DNA of 63,536 nt, from contig JASAOO010003443.1 in assembly GCA_030849075.1 (NCBI GenBank), positions 1 to 63,536 of the forward strand, read 5' to 3'. Source of the DNA: Zelonia costaricensis (taxonomy: Eukaryota; Euglenozoa; Kinetoplastea; Trypanosomatida; Trypanosomatidae). This document shows, piece by piece, positions 54,238 through 63,536 of the stretch (the stretch's first letter is position 1; each line of letters starts with the position of its first letter). The position numbers and the translations under genes are program-made. The notes under the pieces are model-generated. The model searched no databases. It was not told the origin of the DNA and saw only the letters and a program-made list of their open reading frames with translations.

Positions 54238-57200
54238 GCTGAAGCTTCACCGATACTGCACGCAGGCAGGAGCGGGAGGGGGGGGGGCGGGAGCGGACGG
54301 GCGCAGTACGCAGCTCTTGGCGCTGCCGAAGAAGGTGCGACGGACAGTGATCGCACAATCCCCAAAGGGAAAAAAAAGACAGACGGCAGAGGGAAGGGGG
54401 AGAAGTGCAGAGAGGAGTGGTGGTGGTGGTGGTGGAAGGGCGGCAATTCATGCCTTCATTGCTAGCGTTGTCACACGCCTTCATGGGCCGCGGGCGCGCT
54501 GCCTGCAAAAAGGAGAAGGCGGGTGGGGGTTGAGAGTGATTTCAGTGCGGCCTTGGCATCTCGCTTGCCAGTCTCAAGTCCCAGCCGTGGTGATGGTGCA
54601 CCGAGGTTGATCGGCTTTCTCGCCAATGCTTGAAAGCCGTTCCCTTTTTTTTCACAACGTTGCCTGAATGCTCCGTCAACCCTTCCTCCTCGCTGGCGGC
54701 ATGGACGATCAGAGGCAGAGGGAAAGGACGGAAGGCACCAGGACCCGGGCAGCAGGCGACCACTGCACCGTGGGCACGCTACATGCGGAGTCTCTTGCTG
54801 CCCTTCGAGTTGTCCCCTCGTCGGTTTCCGTCCTGTTTTTCTTTTCTTGATTTGACCGATACCTCGCATACTTGACACCAACTCCAGCTCCAGGCAAAAG
54901 GGGGCTTGTGGGTGCACACACGCACAACGCCACGGTGGATGGTAGCTGACTCAGTGCAGGCAAAGACGACGGGAACAGAGCTGGCGCGTGTCGAGGAATG
55001 GGGATCTGAATCGATGAGTTGGGGTGACGCCTTCACTGCCCCACTTGCCAGTTTTCTCTGCCTCTTGTGTGCGTTTCGCTCCCTTGCGCCACCCCCTACC
55101 CCCCTCCACGAGCAGGGCAGGCGATGGGTAGACGGGTAGGGGAAGCGGATCTTATTTTGTTGTTTTTGTTTCGCTTGTCAGCCGCAGCCTTCATCCCGCC
55201 TACGTGGGGGCGGCTTCGGCGGCAGCGCGAGGAGGTACGGTATGCGCAAGGAGAAGCGGGAAGAGAACGAAGCCGGACCTTCAAGCTGGCAGGAGTGGAG
55301 AGGTACAAGATGGCGGAAGGAAACACCTTGGGGAAGAGGCGAGTCGAAGACGAGGACAGCAAAGGCAAAAAGAAGAAGAAGAGAGAAAGAGCGAGGAGAA
55401 CCGAACGGAGAGCGAAGGAAGGAGGGAAGGAGAGCATCAAACAATAGCAACAACAACCAAAATGGTGGCAAAACAGACCAGGTAACAGGAACAGAGGCAG
55501 GGATCATGAAAACAAGGCATTGTCCGCGGGGAGGCGAGGGGAGGGAGGAGGGAGGTTAGTTACCGCTGCTGAGAAGGGAGGAGAGAGAGGGAGAGAGGTA
55601 ACTTGCTCTACGAGACGACAGCGAAGCGCGCATCTTGCAGGACTCCGCACGGTCTCCGCCTCTGCCGCAGCAGGCCCGTCTTCTTGGCTTCTTTTTGTCA
55701 AGACAGGAGACGACAAACACACCGACAAGCAAATATGGAAAGCACCTTGAGAACCTCCAAGGGGCCGAAGACACAAACGCACGATGGACCAACAAGGCCC
55801 AAACAGGCAGGAAACAGACAAGCCAGGTAAAAGAAAGTTGGGGTAGGGCAGCATTCACGGAGGCACACACACACACACGGACAGACAGGTCCCATACGTG
55901 GTTTTTGGAGTAACGCTGCCGTGGCTTCGTGAGGGGAGAGGCGGAGGAGAAACTGCCAAAAGAAAAACACGGAGCGGCGCACCTCTCGTCGTCTACCCCA
56001 CGGCAACAAGCGTGCACTTCTCTACTCCCGTCCCCACTTCTTTTTTTTCTTTGTCGTCAGCCCCGTTGCTGCTCACGTCTCGGAGGTCAGCAGGTCGTGG
56101 GGGGAGGGCGTGCGAGTGCAATGCTGTGAAGAGCGGGAAAAGAGCAGCGTTATGCAAGAACCGGCAGGGATTGGTGAGGTCAAGAGGGGAAAAGGGGCGG
56201 CGCTGGTATGTGAGCACTAAACGCGCAGGGCGAAGCGGAGGATGACATCACAGAGGCTCGGCATCCGTGGAGCTGGAGTCGGGTGACGCTTGTCTTGTCC
56301 CCCTTCCCGCCTTTGCTTTCTTCTCATATTGAGAATCAAACAGTGCGTGATCCTCTGCACCGCCCCGCTGACGTCGTGCATGGCACACAACCTGTAGCAC
56401 ACGAGTTTCTTCACTGCACACCTGCCGCGCCGCTTCTCGAAACGAACCAGCAACGCTGGGTGCCGCACGGGTGCTTTCACGGCCTCTGTCTTTCAAGGCG
56501 GCGATGAGCGTTAGCAGCGCGCCACGCGGGGCCGAAGCGGCGCGAGAACGCAGTGCTCTATAGAGCAGTAGAGCTCCGCAAGCTAAGAGAGAAAAAAGAG
56601 CGAGAAAGCAAATCACCACGTTGTGCGAATTCACGTTACATGCCGCTTCCGCCTCACCTTCGGGAGAGCCCTTTTCATGGACCAGCGGTGGCGAGGAGGG
56701 CAGAATCGTGGAGGCGTTCAGAATTGCGCAGCAAGCGGATCGAAACACCCAAAAAAAAAAAAACATTAAAAAGGGGGCGAGAAAAACACCGACGGAATTG
56801 AAACGAGAGCGAAAGAGAAGACAAAACTCAGAGCTCAGTCCTGCCATGTCGCACAAGCACGATGCACGCTCCAGCGCAGAATAACGCGACGTAGAGAGAG
56901 ACGTGAGGGGAGTGGGCTGAAATGGGGTGAGCTAAGAGAGCCATGAAGTGGCATTGCGAAGCGCAGTCGTTTATAGTACGGAAGGCTACACGGGACGGGA
57001 AACGGGGATGCGGAGTGGTGCGCGTCTTGGGTATAACAAGGCCTAGCACCGAACCGTTCACAAGCTCTCTCGAACTAAACAAGTGTCAGAGCACGTTGTG
57101 CGCGGTGAGAAGTCGACGCGTTTCTCTCTGCCGCAACATGCTCCAAGCTCTTTCTGCAGCACGTTCCACGCCCCCCCCCGCCCCCGCACGCAAAGAAGCG

Positions 57201-60200
57201 TGCTTTTCCCATTCTCACTCTCGCGGATTTTTGTCTTTTCACCCCCTTTTTTGCCACGCGGCAGAAGGACGAGAAAGGGCGACTGCGAAAACCGGAGACG
57301 GTGTGAACAGTGGTGTGCCGTGCAGTCGGGAAGAAGGGTGCTTGACGGAAGTGGGGAGGGGATAGGGGAGGGGGGGGGGCCTGTGACGTCAAGGTCAGCA
57401 GACCCAACAGCATGTTGGTGCCTTTTCGTTTTTCTTTTCCTGTCCGCTCTTGGCGCTGAAGGAAAAGGACAGCAGCAGCGTCCACCCCGACGTGCCTCAG
57501 GACTTGATTCCGTGTGAGCGTCCCCCCACTCACGCTCGGCAACAAATTCTCGACGCGCAGAGGAAAAAAAAGGTGTCGCGCTTGCGTAGTGTGGAGCTGC
57601 TATTTCCTCTCAGTCTCTGGGTACCGCGCGCACCGAGCGCTGCAACACTAGAGCAGGGCATCAGCGCCGCATCACGTCGAAGCTGGTTCATGTAACCTCC
57701 CCAGAGAGCAGGCAAAGTCGGAAGCGAACCGTAGGTAAGAACGGGCCAGAGGCTAAGGAAATAGGAGAAGAAGGCAGGCAAGTCCTAGTGCAGCGCCGTG
57801 TGCACCCTTTGTTCGTTTCTTCTGCTTTCGCAGTACCAGCATGAGGAGATGAGCAGTTGAAAGAGAACCATGGCGGTGGCGCGGGTGGGGGAGGGGAGGG
57901 AGGGTGGTACGTTGTCGCGTTTACGCAAAGCCGCACGCCCGCACTCACGAGTGGCACCTTCAGCCTCGAGTCCCTTGTGTGCTTTCCCCCCGTTTAGAGG
58001 GGTCGGTGCGGTTGACGTAGGCTTAGAGTCGTCACAGGAGATATAGATGCATGCATATCTGCGAACGTTGGAGCAGCACACAAACATGTGCCGAAAAAGA
58101 AAACAGAAAGCCAGTCTGCGGGGCTTAAAGGTCTTCTCCCCCTCCTCCCCGGTAGCAAGGGCTCAGGTCGGTGCCGAGGCGGTGACCAAGGGTCGTGGCC
58201 GAAGTGACGGAGTAGAGATTAGGAGGTGTGTGTTACCGAGGCGTGTGCACGTGGAGTTGATAGACTCGTTGCCGTGCACACACACTCTGACGCACACGCA
58301 TGACACCGAGCGAAAGTGAAAGCATGGCGCCGACGTGTGCTTGTGTGGACACCAGCGCACCACAGCTATGGCAACCGTACGGCTCGTTTTTGTTGTTGTT
58401 GTGAGCACCCACCGTGAAAGAGCAAAGGCGGAGGAGGAGGAAGAGGAGGGGGGGAGGGGGAAGGAGGGGCCAACAGGGGGGTGGGGGGGGGGACTACCAA
58501 ACCCCAACACGAAACGCGACTGGAAAAACTTGAGAGCTGCCATCGCAGCGCTGCACACAACCTGTGGAGTAGGAGAGTGGGGAGAGCTACCGCACGGTGA
58601 GACAAGGATGCGAAGGTGGGGTGGGTGGCGAGCTCAGATGAGGAGACAACGCAAAAAGAAGAAAACGACCAGCACAAAAAGCCAGCATTGCGACAGAGAC
58701 GCACGCATTACACCCAAACACCTGTGCAAGAGCAACCAATACGGGAGGAGAGAACAGCTTGAGTGTTGCCGACTTCCTGTAGTGGGTTTAGGGACGCGGC
58801 TGCAGCAGGAAGCGAGAGCGAGAGCGAGGAGGAGGGGCAGAGTCGACGAAAGTCGGAAAGAGAAGGGCAGCAGACCTATAGAGAGGTACAGCCCAGCAGG
58901 TATTGCTCTAAGGAAGTCTCTACTGGCTCATCCATCGCCTCGCCGCGTCAACACAGCAGGTCGGCTCGGGATATCAGCGTGTGTGAAGCGAGATGAAACA
59001 ACACAAAAAGCAGCACGTGAGTGGAGTACAGCCAAAGATCAATATCAAGACGACGCGGCTCCAGCGAGAGAGGTGCGGGGTGAGAGGCGGGGCAGCAAAA
59101 AAAAAAAAAAATGGAGGAGGCAACGCGCTGAGAGTTGGAAAGAAGAGGTGGCGGATGTGCACGGCGGCGGGGGAGTAGGGAAGGGGCGGAGACGGCTCAC
59201 AGAGGACCGGAGACACCACCAGCACGTGCTCAAGTAGGAACAATACGGGGGTGGTGGGTGTGTACAGAATGGGGCAGCAACACGGCGAGATCCGTCAATG
59301 CACCCCCTCCCCCTACCGCACGCAAACGCACAGGCTCACACCATGGCACAGAAACGAAAAGAGCGCAACGCACTGCCGCAAAGAGGACAAGAACGGAGCG
59401 TACGACGGAAACGCACACAGAGGTGGGATAAAAGGAACGGCACACACCTCAAGCCGAGAAAAAAGAAGCTGAAGTCAATCAAACAGAAAACAGAGCAGGA
59501 GGTGAGCAGGAGTCACCAACGCAGACGCTTCGAAGAGCACTAGCACCAAAAGAAGAGAGCGGGGAAAAGAAAGGAAAAGCACAGGAGAAAACCGAAACGT
59601 GGTGATGATGGTGGGCAAAGAAGAACGGCGTGAATCTAAGCGTGAGGTCCCGGCATCCTCTCCCATGTGTGTTTCTTAATCCGTGCAAGCACAAAGCGCG
59701 GTCGCAAAAGGACGGGAGGAGGGTGCCGAGCGATAATAGAAAGGGAGGGGAAACAAGAAAGCCACACCAGAAAAACAAAAAGGAAGCAGCCGCAAAAGCG
59801 GATCGTTGTGAAGGGCGTCAGTGAGGTGAGGTGTTGAGCCGTTGCCGTCCAGCCATCACGTGCAGCTCTGTGAGAAACGGTAGGATTCAGCCGAGAGACT
59901 GAAGCGGGGGGAGGAGAAGAGGTGCGTGAGTCGGAGAGGGGCGGGAGAGACCAGGCGCAAGAGCGGGGTGCTCGAAAGCGCACACCACGGCCACGGTACA
60001 CCAATGCAGCAGGGGGAGTTCTAGAGGAAGCAAAAAAAAAAAAAAGGAAGGCAGAACAAAAAAGAAAGCAAAGCCCAGCATGCATCAAAGCGAATCGAGA
60101 GAGGAGCGCGAAAAGTAAATCAAAGAAGGGGGAGGGGAGTACTCTTCTGTACATCACAGGCCGGTACACTGTCGAAGGAGCAAGGGGCGCTTGAGAGCGC

Positions 60201-62584
60201 TAGTATCACATCGGTGTCACACACGCCGTGGTTGGCGAGCGAAAAGGGAGGGGGAGGGGACCGGCTTGCGTGCTGCACCACGTCCGGTACGGTGCCAACA
60301 TACTAGCCGCACGCAGACACGAACCACAAGTGGAATAAATCGAAGAGGGCGAGATACACGGTGAGGGGGGCGGGTTGGTAAGAACAGAAGGCGTAGAAAG
60401 CGAGGCGAGAGGCAGCACGCGGGTGGCGCGGCGCACGCAGCCCGGCGAGTCCGTGTACGTCTACAGTATGCCTCGACGGAACACTTCTACTCCCATCCGT
60501 TCACTTCAACCGGATTACTTTTGATATTCGCCTCGTACGTGTGAGAAAATGAGTGTGTCTGTGTGTGTGTGTGTGTGTGTGTCTGTGTTTGTGTGGTGGC
60601 GTCCTGCAACTCCTTCCGGACACCCTCAAACTGAATCGCTCCCGCGAGAGAGCCGAGCCTGATGGCCCACGCGCACAGAACAGAGACACACGGAGAGCAA
60701 GGTTGGCGGATGCGGTGGTCGCAGCAGCGAATCCGAATCGCAGCGAGGACGGGGCACGGCTACGCAGACACTGGTCCGCGACCTGCGCACCGGCCTGCGT
60801 CTCTACGCACGGGAGGGAGGTGGCGGGGCGAGGGCGCCACTTCAAGCTGCACACGCGCACAAGCACGGCGGGAATGACGAGTTCATGAAACAGCGGACCA
60901 GAAAATGGAGAGAACGTGACGCCTCCGATGAAAAGCAGCAAAATAACCAAATAAAAAAAAAAGAGAAGACGAAACGCAAAATGATGGGCAGTGGGATGGG
61001 TTCTATCAAAGGAAAGAAAAACGGGACTTTGCGAGGCGGTGAGTGTGGGAGGGGGGAAGGGGGGGGGACCCGCCCACCTGGACCCAGCCAGAAAGAGGGA
61101 ACGAGTATCAGACAGAGGAGGGCAAAAGAGGACGCGGGGACGAAAGAGGGACACATGCACGACTACACGCGTGCCAAAGCAGGCAGAGCACCTGCACAGT
61201 GCTGCCGGCCGCCCATCAGGACCGGCTTGCTCTTTCACGCGCCCTCAGTACCTTCTGCTGGCGTGCTGTGAAAGCGCCATCGAACAGAGTAGCGGCGAGG
61301 AAGCGGGAGGGCGAGGGACGAGCACATGAAGCTGGCAGTTCAAAGACAGACAGAGAGAGGACAAGAAGACGTAACCGAGCAGCACGGTACACACACACAC
61401 GGTTCAGAAAAGAGAACGCCAAGACGACTCTTACTCAAACACTTTCCGAACGACAACTCAGGAAGAAAGAAGGAAACACACGCGAGCTGAGGTCAAAGAC
61501 GCGATCGAGGAGTGAAAGGGTCTCGAACGAACACAACGAGGGGGGAGCCGGGGCACGGCAGGTGGCACCGCCCTTCGACCACCGACCCTTACCACTGTCA
61601 CGACGGCGTTCGCATCCGAGACGCCAGCCCTCGTTCCCTTTGCCTCACTCTCGTCCTTGGCTTGGTGGGCCCCTCAATCTCACCTTTCATTGTCGTGTAC
61701 GGTGTTCCTGTCTTTGCAGGTGGAGTTGAGTCGCGGTGCTGCGATGTGCCCTTTTCTCGACTCTGAAAAAAAAAAACTGCGGCTTGCCCAGCGTTGCTCA
61801 ACGATGGAACGATGCGCCCTCGCGCAGCTTCCTCCTGCGCGTCACAGCCTGTTTATATACATCTATACGCGAGCGTTTGTGTGTTGGGTCGCACGAGCCC
61901 ACCTGCGTCGCTCGTAGAGCACGCACGCACGCAGTGGCACTGAGAACAAGACAAGAGGAAAACTGAACAGTCTTGCGATGCTCCTGTTCTTCGTGTGCCG
62001 TGAATACACATCATCCCAGACGAGGGCAAGGCGGACGAGGGTGCAGCGGGCTTGGGGGGAGGGGGGACAGAAAGAGCGTTGCACGAGCCGGAGGGGTGTG
62101 TGGCGGCCCTCACACGAGGGACTCGCCGCCTCTACGACTTCAATCACTGCTTGCTTGTCACCGTCACCCGAATCGCCGCACCGGTCACTCCTTGTCGAGC
62201 CTGAGGTTCTAAGAGAAGTAGAAAATCACAGAAAGACAAGAGAGCGGAAGATCACCAGACCAAGAAAAAAAAAAGCAAAAAGAGAAGAAGGAGACGCGAA
62301 AAGACGCAACGGCTGCCGGAGGCACCAGCCAAGCCAAAAAACACACACAGAAAAAGAAATGCGAAACGTACGGTCGAAACGAGCACGTGGCGCTGGCTAT
62401 GCCGTCCGCTCGAGTTTTGTGCGGGGAGGGGGGGACAGGGAGGGAAGAGAAACGGTCAGCTGCCGGCCGCACTTCGCTCTGCCTCACTTCCTCAGGCTCC
62501 GCGACTACATTTCCGTCCGCAGCCACTCGTGACGGCGCACTGAGCCAGAAAGAACGAAGAGCAAGCTGAGAGAAATAAAGAGTT
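54238..62584 (-). other. 8.3-kb region without a convincing gene
   Basis: This gap, the longest in the window, is mostly G/A-rich on the + strand with poly-A runs, that is, many pyrimidine tracts in the sense direction of the - strand cluster. No frame has both an ATG and protein-like composition. A good acceptor at 56584-56583 is followed by a 54-codon frame (56381-56217) that resembles nothing known. A GGT run (about 54418-54433), a GT microsatellite (60553-60594), a 14-bp palindrome (56554-56567) and G-rich runs (58440-58492) are present. It most likely holds a long 3' UTR of the PSP1 gene and the DnaJ 5' region (acceptor AG at 54257-54256); a non-coding RNA is possible. Confidence 0.6.
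60553..60594. repeat. (GT)n microsatellite
   Basis: A GT-dinucleotide run with few interruptions. Confidence 0.95.
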
Positions 62585-63536
62585 CTATTGGTACATCGCA
62601 GCCGACGAGACCGGGTAGGTGAACACAACCTCGGCGCCCTCCTGCATCGCGAGCTCATCCACGAGCTTGTCGACAAGGTTGGTGTCGCCAAAGACCTTGA
62701 CGAGGAACGTGACGGCGCTGAGGTCGAGCAGCCACTCCGCATCCAGGAACTGCACCGGAACGCCCAGCTCGGCGGCAAGCTTGCGCGCGTTGGCCAGCGC
62801 GTTCAGGTCGTGGTTGCGGAGGTCCAGCTTCGTCTCCTTGTCGAAGTCGCGGGCATGGCGGAGCAGGCGCGGAGCAGACTGCAGCTCCTCCGGCGAGAGG
62901 TAGTTGGAGTCCATGTTGTCCTCGGTATAGAAGGTGATCGGCTTCGCCGTCGTGATGGCACTCACGAGGCCCATGTGCAGGCTGTTGTTGCCGGGGTACT
63001 GCACCACAACCATGTCGCCGGCGAACGTGCGGAACGGGGCGACGAACCAGGCGGACCCAAAGCGGAAGTTGACCGAGGCGTAGCGAATCACCGACGGCGC
63101 AGCCGCAGAGGGGGCGGCAGCGGCCGCGGCAGCCACTGCAGCGGCCGGTGCGCTAGCGCGGGGCAGGTGCGAGCCTTTGACGGAGAAGCCAGCCGACGCA
63201 GACGCGAGCGCGTCCTTGACGGTGTGGCTGCCGTAGTCACTACTCGTCTCGCTAACGCCGTCGTCGTTGCTGCTGTCGGCGCCAACAGCCGCCGCCGCCT
63301 TCGCGCCGTCAAGGGGCTGCAGCTGCGGGGTGGGGCAGGCGGAGCTGTAGCGGCTGGCGCTGCCGGCGGTCATCATGGCAAAGGACTTCTGGGCCGGCAG
63401 GCTGTCGAGGCTCTCCTCCTTCGACAACACGCTGTAGATGTAGCTGAACGAGTCGGTCGCGCGCTCGCTGTCCTTCTCGAGCAGCAGCGCGGCCGCGTAC
63501 GGGTTGTGGCGGTAGCTGGCCTCTGCGCGCTTCTGC
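62585..63536 (-). CDS. PSP1-domain protein, 5'-partial (about 317 residues visible)
   Basis: The frame runs off the right edge of the window with no start codon needed, so the N-terminus is missing. The visible part starts QKRAEASYRHNPYAAALLLEK. A Ser/Ala-rich spacer follows, including a poly-Ala stretch. The C-terminal PSP1 domain contains GDMVVVQYPGNNSLHMGLVSA, ARKLAAELGVPVQFLDAEW and LLDLSAVTFLV, the usual conserved blocks. PSP1-domain proteins in trypanosomatids are associated with mRNA and translation control; bacterial relatives act in RNA turnover and competence. The stop is TAG at 62587-62585. The 8.3-kb gap downstream may be its 3' UTR, which would fit a heavily regulated mRNA, but this is inference. 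Confidence 0.93.
   Translation of the reverse strand, partial: QKRAEASYRHNPYAAALLLEKDSERATDSFSYIYSVLSKEESLDSLPAQKSFAMMTAGSASRYSSACPTPQLQPLDGAKAAAAVGADSSNDDGVSETSSDYGSHTVKDALASASAGFSVKGSHLPRASAPAAAVAAAAAAAPSAAAPSVIRYASVNFRFGSAWFVAPFRTFAGDMVVVQYPGNNSLHMGLVSAITTAKPITFYTEDNMDSNYLSPEELQSAPRLLRHARDFDKETKLDLRNHDLNALANARKLAAELGVPVQFLDAEWLLDLSAVTFLVKVFGDTNLVDKLVDELAMQEGAEVVFTYPVSSAAMYQ

Noticed and set aside
56248..56847. 199-residue frame with a hydrophobic segment
   Set aside because: The poly-Phe stretch is a translated T-tract and the hydrophobic segment lies over a splice acceptor tract.
58335..59237. 300-residue open frame on the + strand in the 8.3-kb gap
   Set aside because: It runs against the cluster direction and is Lys/Arg/Glu/Gly-rich from purine tracts.
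60553..60594. CRISPR-like or minisatellite array
   Set aside because: The repeats are simple dinucleotide microsatellites, with no spacer structure, in a eukaryotic context.
1..63536. tRNA, 5S rRNA, spliced-leader or snRNA genes
   Set aside because: I looked by eye for B-box-type GTTCRANNC sequences on both strands and for the spliced-leader exon and saw no convincing case; a covariance-model search would be decisive.

Overview
The window looks like nuclear DNA of a trypanosomatid, most likely a Leishmania-type member of the Leishmaniinae. The coding sequences have no introns and are GC-rich. They are separated by long, low-complexity gaps full of polypyrimidine tracts that end in AG, which are trans-splicing acceptors on the sense strand. 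CA/GT microsatellites are common. The genes are strictly directional: all four genes left of about 14.8 kb are on the + strand and all fourteen right of 15.7 kb are on the - strand. The species cannot be fixed from the sequence alone.

Layout. The + strand cluster (688-14769) holds a 1209-residue leucine-rich-repeat protein, a coiled-coil protein whose domain plan resembles the ATG11/FIP200 autophagy scaffolds, a 2H phosphoesterase-type protein and a SWEET sugar transporter. The two clusters converge at 14770-15690, the expected place for RNA polymerase II termination. There the strand that carries the pyrimidine-rich gaps flips, and an extremely GC-rich block lies next to the end of the first - strand gene.

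The - strand cluster, in transcription order from the right edge, is: a PSP1-domain protein (its 5' end lies outside the window), an 8.3-kb stretch with no convincing gene, a DnaJ protein, a 2152-residue protein with about five C2-like domains, a START-domain protein, an ALKBH6-like dioxygenase with a probable mitochondrial presequence, an IMPACT homologue, an SFT2 protein, methylthioribose-1-phosphate isomerase, a calponin-homology protein, a degenerate ferrochelatase-like protein, a coiled-coil protein that may be axonemal, the CORVET subunit VPS8, an RNase PH-type exosome core subunit, and the dynein assembly factor DNAAF1/LRRC50.

The genes do not form one pathway, which is normal for trypanosomatid clusters: expression is set by trans-splicing, UTRs and RNA decay. 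Loose themes are flagellum assembly and structure (DNAAF1, the coiled-coil protein, possibly the C2 giant and the CH protein), vesicle traffic (VPS8, SFT2, START, possibly the ATG11-like protein) and RNA or translation control (exosome subunit, IMPACT, PSP1). Points most worth a second look are the ferrochelatase-like protein with Glu at the catalytic His position, the ATG11/FIP200-like architecture, the C2-repeat giant, a 40-codon uORF that overlaps the START gene start codon, two G-quadruplex motifs just after the MRI1 stop, and an exact 76-bp duplication around a single N that is probably an assembly scar. No tRNA, rRNA, spliced-leader gene, CRISPR array or transposon was recognised.
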